NCBI GenBank assembly: GCA_036384655.1
Contig: DASVLX010000245.1
Span: 1-64,000, forward strand
DNA from: DASVLX01 sp036384655
Lineage (GTDB): Bacteria > Actinomycetota > Actinomycetes > Mycobacteriales > Pseudonocardiaceae
Direction: 5' to 3'
Length of the DNA stretch: 64,000 nt
Every line of letters starts with the position of its first letter. The first letter of the stretch is position 1. Position numbers and translations under genes: made by a program. The notes beneath the pieces were generated by a model. That model worked only from the letters and a program-made list of their open reading frames with translations. It ran no database searches and had not been told where the DNA came from. Positions 8,198 to 16,016 of the stretch are shown piece by piece.

Positions 8198-8593
8198 TCA
8201 GAGCTGCTCCGGCGCGAGCAGCAGCAAGATCAGCGACTCCAGTTCGCCCGGTCCGGCCAGTTCGACCTGGTCGTCCCCGGCGCCGACTCCCAGCAGCTCG
8301 GACAGGGCGACATCGCCCTCGAAGCTGGTGCGGACGACCACGTCGCGCGGCCCGTAGCGCATGCAGAACCCGAGCTGACCGGTGGCCATCTGGTCGGCCA
8401 GGTCGATGTGCTGGGCTCGGTCCACGAGCACCGCGTTGGCCTCGGACACCAGTTGCTCGGCCAGCAGCCGAAGCGAGATCTGGTCGTCCACGCCCACCGC
8501 GACCGGCTTCGTCACGCTGGACCGCACCTCGGGCCGGTCGAGGTCCGGGATGCCGTCCAGCATCTGAGTGACGCGTTCCATGAACGGGGTCAT
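8198..8593 (-). CDS. Small protein in the dmpK position of the phenol hydroxylase operon
   Basis: A protein of about 131 residues, the first gene of the oxygenase operon. In Pseudomonas this place is taken by DmpK, an assembly factor that helps load iron into the hydroxylase. I see no convincing sequence resemblance to DmpK: this one is longer and acidic, with LADQMATGQLGFCMRYGPRD in the middle and a leucine-rich end (LESLILLLLAPEQL). The start is uncertain; ATG codons at 8593 and 8584 and a GTG further up all lack a clear ribosome site. The best guess is an actinobacterial counterpart of DmpK or another oxygenase accessory protein. Confidence 0.65.
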   Translation of the reverse strand: MTPFMERVTQMLDGIPDLDRPEVRSSVTKPVAVGVDDQISLRLLAEQLVSEANAVLVDRAQHIDLADQMATGQLGFCMRYGPRDVVVRTSFEGDVALSELLGVGAGDDQVELAGPGELESLILLLLAPEQL

Positions 8594-8635
8594 GTTCAGG
8601 AAGCGTGGGGTGACCACCGGAACCCGCGAGCAGAT

Positions 8636-8652
8636 GTTCCGTGACGCGGAAC
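8636..8652. promoter_or_regulatory. Candidate operator between oxygenase and dioxygenase genes
   Basis: GTTCCGTGACGCGGAAC is a 17-bp inverted repeat (with flanking T and A the arms are 7 bp) in the gap between the divergent oxygenase operon and catechol dioxygenase gene. It matches the element in front of the reductase gene at 12 of the defined positions. The position suits coordinated control of both directions by a cluster-encoded IclR protein. Confidence 0.55.
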
Positions 8653-8718
8653 ACAACCACCGCAACGGCTTGCGGTCGCCGACGCTCAGCGCATCGGTAA
8701 CGAAGCCGAGGAGGGCTG

Positions 8719-9633
8719 ATGTCGGTTCTGCGGTTGGGATACGTACATGTGCGCGTGACGGATTTGGAGCAAGCCAAACGTCACTACGGCTACACGCTGG
8801 GCCTTCAGGAGGCCCACGCGGAGCCCGGTCGCATTTACTACAAGGGATGGGACGAGTGGGAACATCACTCGGTCGTCCTGGAAGAGGGTGGCGTCGGGCT
8901 CCTCAAGCTCGGCTTCAAGGTCTCGGACCCGGCCGACCTCGACCTCTACGAGAAGCGCGCCGAGCTGTTCGGCTGCCAGGTCCAGCGGATGAGCGTCGGC
9001 GACAACCTCGAGGTCAGTGACGGGCTGCGCGTTCAGCTCCCGAACGATCACACCCTGGAGCTGTACCACGACATGACCGCGGTCGGCACGGAGGTCGGCA
9101 CCGTCAACCCCGAGCCGTATCCGCGGCACCGCATCGGCGTCGGCGCGCCCCGGCTGGACCACGCGCTGCTCGCCGGCGAGGACCCGAAGACCACCGAGCG
9201 GTTCTTCACCGAGGTGCTGGACTTCTTCGTCACGGAGCGGGTCTGCACCTCGCTCGACAAGGACGCGGGCACCATCGCGAGCTGGCTGGCGTCGTCGAAC
9301 TCGACGCATGACATCGCGCTGATCGCCGGTCCGCAGGGCAAGCTGCATCACTTCGCGTTCCAGCTCGGCGAGTGGAGCGACATCCTGGCCGCCGGGGACC
9401 TGTTCTCGATGGACGACGTGCCGATCGACATCGGTCCGACCCGGCACGGCATCACGCGGGGCACGACGATCTACTTCTTCGACCCGTCCGGCAACCGGAA
9501 CGAGGTCTTCGCCGGCGGTTACAAGGCATACCCGGACCGCCCGGCGATCACCTGGACGCCGGATCAGCTCGGCAAGGCGATCTTCTACCACGCACGTGAG
9601 CTCAACGACCGGTTCACGACGGTCTTCAGCTGA
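8719..9633 (+). CDS. dmpB: Catechol 2,3-dioxygenase (extradiol)
   Basis: A 304-residue type I extradiol dioxygenase opening catechol next to the hydroxyl groups to 2-hydroxymuconic semialdehyde. It has two vicinal-oxygen-chelate domains, with Fe(II) ligands His148 (LDHALL), His211 (LHHFAF) and Glu262 (GNRNEVF). Second-sphere residues His197, His243 and Tyr252 are also present, as in metapyrocatechase. GGAGGG stands a few bases before the ATG. It is divergent from the hydroxylase operon and overlaps the next IclR gene by one base (TGATG). Together with DmpLMNOP and DmpD it gives phenol to 2-hydroxypentadienoate. Confidence 0.95.
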   Translation: MSVLRLGYVHVRVTDLEQAKRHYGYTLGLQEAHAEPGRIYYKGWDEWEHHSVVLEEGGVGLLKLGFKVSDPADLDLYEKRAELFGCQVQRMSVGDNLEVSDGLRVQLPNDHTLELYHDMTAVGTEVGTVNPEPYPRHRIGVGAPRLDHALLAGEDPKTTERFFTEVLDFFVTERVCTSLDKDAGTIASWLASSNSTHDIALIAGPQGKLHHFAFQLGEWSDILAAGDLFSMDDVPIDIGPTRHGITRGTTIYFFDPSGNRNEVFAGGYKAYPDRPAITWTPDQLGKAIFYHARELNDRFTTVFS

Positions 9634-10496
9634 TGGCGAGCCGCCCAGGCGGAAAACGCGGCGCCGACAGGTCTTTGGGCCCTGTCGGCGCCGCGGCGCG
9701 GCACGGAGGATCCCTGGCCGTGGGTGCTCCCGTGCAGCGCGTCACACGCGAGGACCCGGCGGCCGTGCATTCGGTCCTCGCCGCGATCGACCTGCTCGAC
9801 TGCTTCGCCGAGCAGGAGGAACTGGGCGTCAGCCAGATCGCCCGGCAGCTCGGCGTCGCCAAGAGCACCGCGCACCGGCTGGTGTCCACGTTGTGCGCCC
9901 GGGGCGTCGCGGAACGCAATCCGGCCACCGGCCAGTACCGGCTGGGCCTGCACCTGTTCGAGCTCGGGCAGTTGGCGCAGAGCCGCGCGCCACTGCGGCG
10001 GGCGGCGCTGCCGCTGTTGGAGGACCTACGGATGGCGACCGGCCAGACCGCTCACCTGTCCGTCACCGACGGTCCCGACGTGGTGTTCCTCGAACGGCTG
10101 CACACCCTGCGCGGCATTCCGCTGCTCGGTGATCGGTGCCGTCGCGTGCCGATCCACACGACCAGCGCCGGCAAGGTGATGGCCGCGTTCGACCCGAACG
10201 TGGCGCGGGCGCGGGAGACCGCGGGCCTGCCCGCGTTCACCGAGGCCACGGTGACCGATCCGCGTGCCTGGGAGCGGCTGCTCGAGGACGTGCGGCGTAA
10301 GGGATACGCCTACAGCAACAACGAGAACTTCAACGGGTTGGCGTCGGTGGCCGCGCCGGTGCGGGACTCCACCGGCCGGGCGCGGGCGGCGGTCTCGGTG
10401 GCCGGGCCGTCGAGCGCGTTCGAGGGCTGCGTCGAGCGCGTCGCGCGGGTCGTGATCATCACGGCGAACAAGCTCGCGCACCGGCTCGCGTGGTGA
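9633..10496 (+). CDS. IclR family transcriptional regulator (second copy)
   Basis: A 287-residue IclR protein with an extended, Gly/Ala/Arg-rich N-terminus (about 1-40), a winged helix-turn-helix whose recognition region (GVAKSTAHRL) is identical to the first copy, and an IclR effector domain with FLERLHT and STSAGKV-like stretches (here TTSAGKVM). It is translationally coupled to the dioxygenase gene. Matching recognition regions in the two regulators suggest they may bind the same inverted repeats and differ in ligand or sign. A downstream ATG near residue 32 region is absent, so the long N-terminus is probably real. Confidence 0.92.
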   Translation: MASRPGGKRGADRSLGPVGAAARHGGSLAVGAPVQRVTREDPAAVHSVLAAIDLLDCFAEQEELGVSQIARQLGVAKSTAHRLVSTLCARGVAERNPATGQYRLGLHLFELGQLAQSRAPLRRAALPLLEDLRMATGQTAHLSVTDGPDVVFLERLHTLRGIPLLGDRCRRVPIHTTSAGKVMAAFDPNVARARETAGLPAFTEATVTDPRAWERLLEDVRRKGYAYSNNENFNGLASVAAPVRDSTGRARAAVSVAGPSSAFEGCVERVARVVIITANKLAHRLAW

Positions 10497-10505
10497 GATA
10501 ACACC

Positions 10506-11288
10506 ATGACCCGCATCGCCGTCCTGCACCCGGGAGCCATGGGTGCCCGGGTGGGGGCGGCGCTCGTCGAATGTGGGCACGATGTCGTCTGGCTGCCCGA
10601 GGGGCGTGGCATGGCGACCGCCGACCGGGCCCACCACGCCGGCCTGCGCGGCGTGACCGACCTGGACGGATGCGATCTCGTGCTGTCGGTCGTGCCCCCG
10701 ATGGCCGCCGTCGACACCGCCAGGTGGGTGGCCGGGTATCGCGGCCGGTACGTGGACGCGAACGCGATCAGCCCGGCGACCGCCCGGCAGGTCGCCGCGA
10801 TCGTCACGGCCGGCGGCGCCACCTACACCGACGGCGGCATCATCGGGCTTCCCCCGGACCGTTCCGGATCCACCCGGCTGTATCTCAGCGGACCCGATGC
10901 CGGTGGCGTCGCCCCGCTGTTCGACGGCGCGAAAATCGAAGCGAGGGTGTTGGTCGACGGCGGCCCGTACGCCGCGTCCGCGCTGAAAATGACCTACGCC
11001 GCGTGGACGAAGATCAGCGCCGCGCTGGTGCTGGCCGCCCGGTCCGCCGCCGAGAGTCTCGGCGTCGAGCAGGCCCTGGCAGCCGAATGGGCACTGTCCC
11101 AGCCCGGCCTCGAATGGCGCTGGGAGCTGGCGACCCGCGACGGCGTGAACAAGGGCTGGCGCTGGACCGACGAGATGCGCGAGATCGCGCGCACTCTGTC
11201 CGCCGCCGGCCAACCCGGTGGTTTCGGCGAAGCCGCCGCCGAGTTGTTCTCACGCTTCACCCGCCCCGACGACACGCCATCAAGCTAG
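10506..11288 (+). CDS. NAD(P)-dependent oxidoreductase, 6-phosphogluconate dehydrogenase-like with DUF1932
   Basis: A 260-residue protein with an N-terminal Rossmann fold (IAVLHPGAMGARVG, a slightly altered dinucleotide motif) and a C-terminal DUF1932 helical domain containing ALKMTYAAWTK. This family belongs to the beta-hydroxyacid dehydrogenase superfamily; substrates of DUF1932 members are mostly unknown. It starts 9 bp after the second IclR gene and may be co-transcribed with it, but a link to aromatic degradation is not evident. Confidence 0.8.
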   Translation: MTRIAVLHPGAMGARVGAALVECGHDVVWLPEGRGMATADRAHHAGLRGVTDLDGCDLVLSVVPPMAAVDTARWVAGYRGRYVDANAISPATARQVAAIVTAGGATYTDGGIIGLPPDRSGSTRLYLSGPDAGGVAPLFDGAKIEARVLVDGGPYAASALKMTYAAWTKISAALVLAARSAAESLGVEQALAAEWALSQPGLEWRWELATRDGVNKGWRWTDEMREIARTLSAAGQPGGFGEAAAELFSRFTRPDDTPSS

Positions 11289-11517
11289 TGGCCGCGCGGT
11301 CCACGTGCTCGCGGAGATCGGCGAGTTGGTCCAGTCCGGCCGTTTCTCGCTCCCGGTCGCGCGGGCCTTCCCGCTCGCCGAGATCGTGAACGCACACCGT
11401 TGGTTCGTGGGGCGAAGGTCGCCGACCCGGAGGCCCTGGCCACCATGCGTCTGCCCGCTGGGGAGGATGCTGTCGAACTCGCCGCGGACGTACTGCCTTT
11501 CCTGGAGCTGACCGTTG
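11289..11517 (+). pseudogene. Two adjoining gene remnants, first one a zinc-type dehydrogenase/quinone oxidoreductase C-terminus
   Basis: One frame (about 11292-11415) reads VHVLAEIGELVQSGRFSLPV and then ARAFPLAEIVNAHRWF. This is the typical end of medium-chain dehydrogenase/quinone oxidoreductases, with no start or N-terminal domains. About ten bases later a different frame (about 11413-11526) reads AKVADPEALATMRLP, AGEDAVELAADVLPFLE and a stop, another headless C-terminus. Neither has its own start or ribosome site. The region is best read as scar tissue from deletions or recombination between the DUF1932 gene and the DUF6879 gene. Confidence 0.55.
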
Positions 11518-12072
11518 ATGCTCGATGAACAGCAGATCGGCCGGTACATCGATGAGCACTTCACTCGGACGTTGTTCCGGTTGGAGACCTTGCCGGAGTA
11601 CCTGGTGGGCTCGGATGGGGAGGATTACCGGCGCTATGTGGCCGGCCTGCCTGGCCCGACGATGTCGCGTAAGCAGCCGTGGCTGGACACCCTGCGAGCC
11701 GAACACGACCGCGGTCTCTACCAGCACCGTGTGCATGTCTGGCGCGGCCCGCTGACGGACTACCTCCGTTACGAGTGCGAGTGGGGATACGCCTACAACG
11801 CCAGGGCGGGCGAGGACATCCGCATCCTCGACACAGCCGAACAGCCCAAACCCGCTGCTGTGGTCGATGAGGACTTCTGGCTTGCGGACGACTCCCACGT
11901 CGTGAAGATGCACTACGACCCCGACGGTCGGTTCCTGGGTGGCTCGATCGCCGATCCCGGAGAGGTCCAGAGGTACCGGGACGCGCGAGACGCGGCCTGG
12001 CCGGCCGCCGCGCCCTTCTTCGACTACTGGAACCGACACCCCGAGTTCTGGAGGCACACTGACGTGGCCTGA
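11518..12072 (+). CDS. DUF6879 family protein
   Basis: A 184-residue protein. The sequence (DEHFTRTLFRLETLPEY near the start, GLYQHRVHVWRGPLTDYLRYE in the middle, MHYDPDGRFLGGSI late) fits DUF6879, a family that in actinomycetes nearly always stands next to an XRE-DUF5753 regulator, as here. Its function is unknown; the pairing suggests a two-part regulatory or toxin-antitoxin-like unit. ATG at 11518 was preferred to the TTG codon just before it. Confidence 0.75.
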   Translation: MLDEQQIGRYIDEHFTRTLFRLETLPEYLVGSDGEDYRRYVAGLPGPTMSRKQPWLDTLRAEHDRGLYQHRVHVWRGPLTDYLRYECEWGYAYNARAGEDIRILDTAEQPKPAAVVDEDFWLADDSHVVKMHYDPDGRFLGGSIADPGEVQRYRDARDAAWPAAAPFFDYWNRHPEFWRHTDVA

Positions 12073-12094
12073 CCACGCCGCGTGAAAGGACCCG

Positions 12095-12916
12095 ATGAAG
12101 CACCCCACGAACCCGCTCTCGGAACAGCTTCGGTACCTGCGGAAGCAGGCGAATCTGTCCGGTGCGGAGGCGGCCGCCCGGTCCGGTCTCTCCCCGGCGA
12201 AGATCAGTCGGGTCGAGACCGGAGCGTTCATGCCCACTCCCGAGCAGGTTGACAGGCTCTGCCGGGTCTACCGCGCGCCGGAGGACGTCCGGCACGGACT
12301 GATCGTGATGATCAAGGAAATTCGGGAGTCCACCCAGGCCGCGCGTGTCACGCTGCAACGCGGCGGCTGGCAGATGCAGGAGCGGATCGGCAAGATTGAG
12401 GCGGCGTCATCGCTGCTGCGGAGCTTCTCATCGGACACCGTCATCGGACTGGCCCAGACAGGGTCATACATCCGGGCAATCATGAGCGAGTTCTTGACCG
12501 GCGACGACCTGGAACACACGGTGGCAGCGCGCCTGGAACGCCAGTCGGTACTCGACTCCGGACGCAGCTTCCGACTGATCATGAGTGAGGGCGCACTGCG
12601 ATGGAACGTCGGCGGCGCGCAGATCATGACCGACCAGCTGGCTCACCTGGTTGAGTTGGCACAGCGGGAAAACGTGCGGCTCGGCATCATCCCCTGGACC
12701 ACCGTCACGAGGCTTTCAGGCGTACACGCCTTCCACCTCTACGACACCCGCGCCGTGATCGTCGGAACCATGAACGCCACCGCGATCATGACCAACAGCG
12801 GTGACATCGCCGAGTACAAAGGCTGGTTCGACCGCCTGGAAGCCATCGCCTCTTACGACGACAAGGCACGCGAAACCATCGAGCGGGTCTCACGCGACTA
12901 CCAGAGCATCACCTGA
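12095..12916 (+). CDS. XRE family regulator with DUF5753 domain
   Basis: A 273-residue protein: an N-terminal helix-turn-helix (about 8-65, GLSPAKISRVETG) and a C-terminal DUF5753 domain (about 95-265, ending EAIASYDDKARETIERVSRDY). Such proteins (Scr1 type) are abundant in Streptomyces and Pseudonocardiales and often partner with a DUF397 or DUF6879 protein. It lies 22 bp after the DUF6879 gene, preceded by GAAAGGA, so the two form an operon. Confidence 0.92.
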   Translation: MKHPTNPLSEQLRYLRKQANLSGAEAAARSGLSPAKISRVETGAFMPTPEQVDRLCRVYRAPEDVRHGLIVMIKEIRESTQAARVTLQRGGWQMQERIGKIEAASSLLRSFSSDTVIGLAQTGSYIRAIMSEFLTGDDLEHTVAARLERQSVLDSGRSFRLIMSEGALRWNVGGAQIMTDQLAHLVELAQRENVRLGIIPWTTVTRLSGVHAFHLYDTRAVIVGTMNATAIMTNSGDIAEYKGWFDRLEAIASYDDKARETIERVSRDYQSIT

Positions 12917-12984
12917 TCGGCGTAATCGCAGCCCTCCTGACGATGACACTCTTGATTCTTTCAGTCTGACACTGCAAGATTGCA

Positions 12985-13313
12985 GTCCACGCGCCGTATC
13001 TGGACAGGTCGTCAATGCGTGCCTGGCTGTCCCGGCCACCGCCCGCACCACGGTCAACCGCGCCAAACCGCTGTTGTCGGACGCGGTCTCCGATCTGATG
13101 CCCGCTGGGCTGCTTTCCCGACGTACCAAGGGCGACTACACGGCATGCGAGTACCACGGTCTGCGGGCCAACGCCCACACACTCCGAGCACTGTTGGCCG
13201 TCCCCATGCTTGCGGATCTGGGCATCCTCGATCCCGAATGCCCCCGCCAGGCACTGCGGCTCGGCGAACCGGACCGCCGCGACCGGCCGTACCACGTCCT
13301 GCTCCGCGTCTAA
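12985..13313 (+). pseudogene. C-terminal remnant of an asparagine-synthase-like lasso peptide cyclase
   Basis: The frame reads VVNACLAVPATARTTVNRAK, then PLLSDAVSDLMPAGLLSRRT and KGDYTACEYHGLRAN, ending shortly after LADLGILDPE. This is the recognisable end of the cyclase that closes the macrolactam ring of lasso peptides (an asparagine synthase B homologue). About 110 residues remain out of an expected 550-600. There is no start and no ATP-pyrophosphatase domain. No precursor, RRE or leader peptidase gene remains nearby. The intact methyltransferase gene follows 34 bp later. Identification rests on remembered family motifs. Confidence 0.6.
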
Positions 13314-13347
13314 CCACCACTGCCAACCACATCTGAGAAGGGAAGCT

Positions 13348-14403
13348 ATGCCCCACGGTCGTGCCTCACTCGCTCCGGCTGTCGCCGGAGCCGTTGCGGC
13401 AGTGCAGGAGAACGCCTTCGTGCTTCGTCCCGACGGCTCGCTGGTCACGCAGAGTTCGTCACCGGCGATCATCGCCGACCTGATCAACCGCCTGGACCTG
13501 CACACTGGCATGCGAGTGCTGGAAATCGGCACCGGCTCGGGATACTCCACCGCGCTGCTCGCCCATCTTGCTGGCACCACCGGGCATGTCCTGAGCATCG
13601 ACATCACGGCTGAACTCGTCGAGCGGGCGCGTCACCTGCTGCTCTCCAACGGTTATCCAAACACGACGGTGATGCACGGCGACGGCATCGTCGGCGCACC
13701 CGAACACGGGCCCTTCGACAGGATCATCGCCTGGGCCACCGCACCCCACCTGCCCGCCGCCTGGATCACGCAACTGGCCACCGACGGCCTGATCGTGGCA
13801 CCCATCGCCCTCGCACCGATCGCCACCAGCGGCGTCGGCGCCCGCATCCGCCTCACCGACGACGACACACCGATCGTTGACCAACTCTTCCCCGTTGGAT
13901 TTGTCGCCATGCACAGCCACGAAGTCGACCAATGGCTGGTCCCGACCCACGGCGTGGACGTCCTGCGACACGACAGTGAACAGCACCCGTGGTGGCTGTC
14001 GGCCGGCTGGCTACGCACCCCGCGCCATTACCGCACGGGCCAACAACTGCTCGACGACCTGATCGCCAACGGCCGGAAAACCACCGGCCCCCTCCAACCC
14101 GACGAATCCGCCGACGACTTCCGAGCCTGGCTTCTGGCCACGCGGCCCGACGGGCTCACCACCGCGGCGCTCGGCGATCCGAACTGGCACATCGGCATCA
14201 CCACAGCCAAGGGAGCCGCGCTCACCGGCATGCGCATCGCCACCACGACGATCGCTGTGGGCGAGGACGACCACCGGCGTCTGGGCGCACTCGCCGAATC
14301 CTGGCGCCAGGCCGGACGACCAGGTCTCACCCGACTCGAGCCAGTCCTCGATGCTTTCTACGACGGCTGGACCCTCCGCGCGCACACCAAGCCAGCTAAC
14401 TGA
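13348..14403 (+). CDS. Protein-L-isoaspartate O-methyltransferase-like enzyme, RiPP-associated type
   Basis: A 351-residue SAM-dependent methyltransferase. The PCMT core is at the N-terminus: a SLVTQSSSPAI stretch resembling the substrate loop, then VLEIGTGSGYSTALL (motif I) and HGDGIVG. A long C-terminal extension (about 210-351) of the kind seen in actinobacterial enzymes that act on ribosomal peptides follows. In lasso peptide and lanthipeptide clusters such enzymes methylate an aspartate that then collapses to aspartimide. Its place right behind a lasso-cyclase remnant supports this history, but the peptide substrate is missing here. The start is set by GAAGGGAAGCT ahead of the ATG. Confidence 0.75.
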   Translation: MPHGRASLAPAVAGAVAAVQENAFVLRPDGSLVTQSSSPAIIADLINRLDLHTGMRVLEIGTGSGYSTALLAHLAGTTGHVLSIDITAELVERARHLLLSNGYPNTTVMHGDGIVGAPEHGPFDRIIAWATAPHLPAAWITQLATDGLIVAPIALAPIATSGVGARIRLTDDDTPIVDQLFPVGFVAMHSHEVDQWLVPTHGVDVLRHDSEQHPWWLSAGWLRTPRHYRTGQQLLDDLIANGRKTTGPLQPDESADDFRAWLLATRPDGLTTAALGDPNWHIGITTAKGAALTGMRIATTTIAVGEDDHRRLGALAESWRQAGRPGLTRLEPVLDAFYDGWTLRAHTKPAN

Positions 14404-14404
14404 A

Positions 14405-14460
14405 ACAACCGCGACCTCTGAACCCACCGTGGCCTCTGAAACAACCGTGACCTCGCCGAG
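14405..14460. repeat. 18-bp imperfect tandem repeat before a terminator
   Basis: Two and a half copies of a unit like CAACCGTGACCTCTGAAA follow the methyltransferase stop and run into the terminator stem. It may be the result of slippage duplication. Confidence 0.6.
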
Positions 14461-14490
14461 GTTGGGGGGACCACCCCGGCGAGGTCACGG
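14445..14490. terminator. Bidirectional terminator hairpin
   Basis: CCGTGACCTCGCC pairs perfectly with GGCGAGGTCACGG 20 bases on, with a further GGGG/CCCC pairing inside the loop. It lies between convergent genes (methyltransferase and gatB). Confidence 0.8.
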
Positions 14491-14501
14491 TGGGGTTCGC
14501 G

Positions 14502-16016
14502 TCAGGCGCAGCGTTCGAGGACGATCTCGCGGACGCGCTTGGCGTCCGCCTTGCCCCGGGTCGCCTTCATGACGGCACCGACGATCGCGCCGGCGGCGGC
14601 GACCTTGCCGGAACGGATCTTGTCCGCGACATCCGGCTGCTTGGCCAGCGCCTCGTCCACGGCGGCGAACAGCGCGGAGTCATCCGACACCACGGCCAGG
14701 CCGCGCTTGGCGACCACGTCGTCCGGCTCGCCCTCGCCGGCGAGCACGCCGTCGATCACCTGGCGTGCCAGGCCGGTGTTCAGCGAACCGCCGGACACCA
14801 GGGCCGCCACCCGCGCCACCTGGGCCGGCGTGATCGGCAGTTCGGCGAGTTCGACGCCGCGCGTGTTGGCCTGCTGGGCAAGGTACGACACCCACCAGGA
14901 CCGGGCGTCCGACGGGCTCGCACCAGCCTCCACAGTGGACGCGATCAGGTCGAGCGCGCCGGCGTTGACCAGGTCACGCAGCTCCAGGTCGGTGAGCTCC
15001 CATTCCTTCTGCAGCCGGTGACGCCGCTGCCACGGCAGCTCCGGCAGGGTCTTGCGCAGCTGGTCAACCCATTCCCGGTCGGGCGCGATCGGGACCAGGT
15101 CGGGCTCCGGGAAGTACCGGTAGTCCTCGGCGGTCTCCTTGAGCCGGCCGGACGAGGTGGTCATCGACGCCTCGTCGTAGTGCCGGGTCTCCAGCACGAC
15201 CTTGCCGCCGGCGTTCAGCACCCCGCCCTGCCTGCACATCTCGAACCGCACGGCCCGCTCGATGCTGCGCAGTGAGTTGATGTTCTTCGTCTCGCTGCGG
15301 GTGCCGAACTCGGTGGCGCCCTTGGGCATCAGCGACACGTTGGAGTCGCAGCGCAGCGAGCCCTGGTCCATCCGGACGTCGGACACGCCCAGCGCGCGGA
15401 CCAGATCCCGCAGCGCGGTGACGTACGCGCGGGCGATCTCCGGCGCCCGTTCACCGGCGCCGACGATCGGCTTGGTGACGATCTCGATCAGTGGCACGCC
15501 AGCTCGGTTGTAGTCCAGCAGCGAGTACTCGGCGCCGTGAATACGGCCGGTGGCACCACCGATGTGCAGGGACTTGCCGGTGTCCTCCTCCATGTGGGCG
15601 CGCTCGATGTCCACGCGGAACAGTTCGCCGTTGTCGAGTTCGACGTCCAGGTAGCCGTCGTGCGAGATCGGCTCGTCGTACTGGGAGGTCTGGAAGTTCT
15701 TCGGCATGTCCGGGTAGAAGTAGTTCTTCCGGGCGAACCGGCACCATTCGGCGATCTCGCAGTTCAGTGCGAGCCCGATGCGGATCGCGGACTCCACTCC
15801 GACGTGGTTGACCACCGGCAGCGCGCCGGGCAGGCCCAGACAGGTCGGACAGACGTGGGTGTTCGGCTCGGCGCCGAACTCCGTGGAACAGCCACAGAAC
15901 ATCTTGGAGCGGGTGGACAGCTCGACGTGGACCTCGAACCCGAGGACGGGATCAAACCGTTCGATGACGTCGGCGTAGTCCAGCGGCGCCACCGACTCGA
16001 CCGACAGGGATGTCAC
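14502..16016 (-). CDS. gatB: Asp/Glu-tRNA(Asn/Gln) amidotransferase subunit B
   Basis: A 504-residue GatB, which phosphorylates and amidates mischarged Glu-tRNA(Gln) / Asp-tRNA(Asn) using ammonia from GatA. The N-terminal catalytic region (VLGFEVHVEL, CPTCLGLPGALPV, KNYFYPDMPKNFQ with conserved metal-site residues), the SLRCDSNVSL block and the C-terminal YqeY-like tail are all present. The GTG start overlaps the stop of the preceding small membrane gene (GTGA). It is essential in bacteria lacking glutaminyl-tRNA synthetase. Confidence 0.97.
   Translation of the reverse strand: MTSLSVESVAPLDYADVIERFDPVLGFEVHVELSTRSKMFCGCSTEFGAEPNTHVCPTCLGLPGALPVVNHVGVESAIRIGLALNCEIAEWCRFARKNYFYPDMPKNFQTSQYDEPISHDGYLDVELDNGELFRVDIERAHMEEDTGKSLHIGGATGRIHGAEYSLLDYNRAGVPLIEIVTKPIVGAGERAPEIARAYVTALRDLVRALGVSDVRMDQGSLRCDSNVSLMPKGATEFGTRSETKNINSLRSIERAVRFEMCRQGGVLNAGGKVVLETRHYDEASMTTSSGRLKETAEDYRYFPEPDLVPIAPDREWVDQLRKTLPELPWQRRHRLQKEWELTDLELRDLVNAGALDLIASTVEAGASPSDARSWWVSYLAQQANTRGVELAELPITPAQVARVAALVSGGSLNTGLARQVIDGVLAGEGEPDDVVAKRGLAVVSDDSALFAAVDEALAKQPDVADKIRSGKVAAAGAIVGAVMKATRGKADAKRVREIVLERCA

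Noticed and set aside
8198..8593. Calling the first oxygenase-operon gene dmpK outright
   Set aside because: Position agrees but no sequence similarity to DmpK could be seen.
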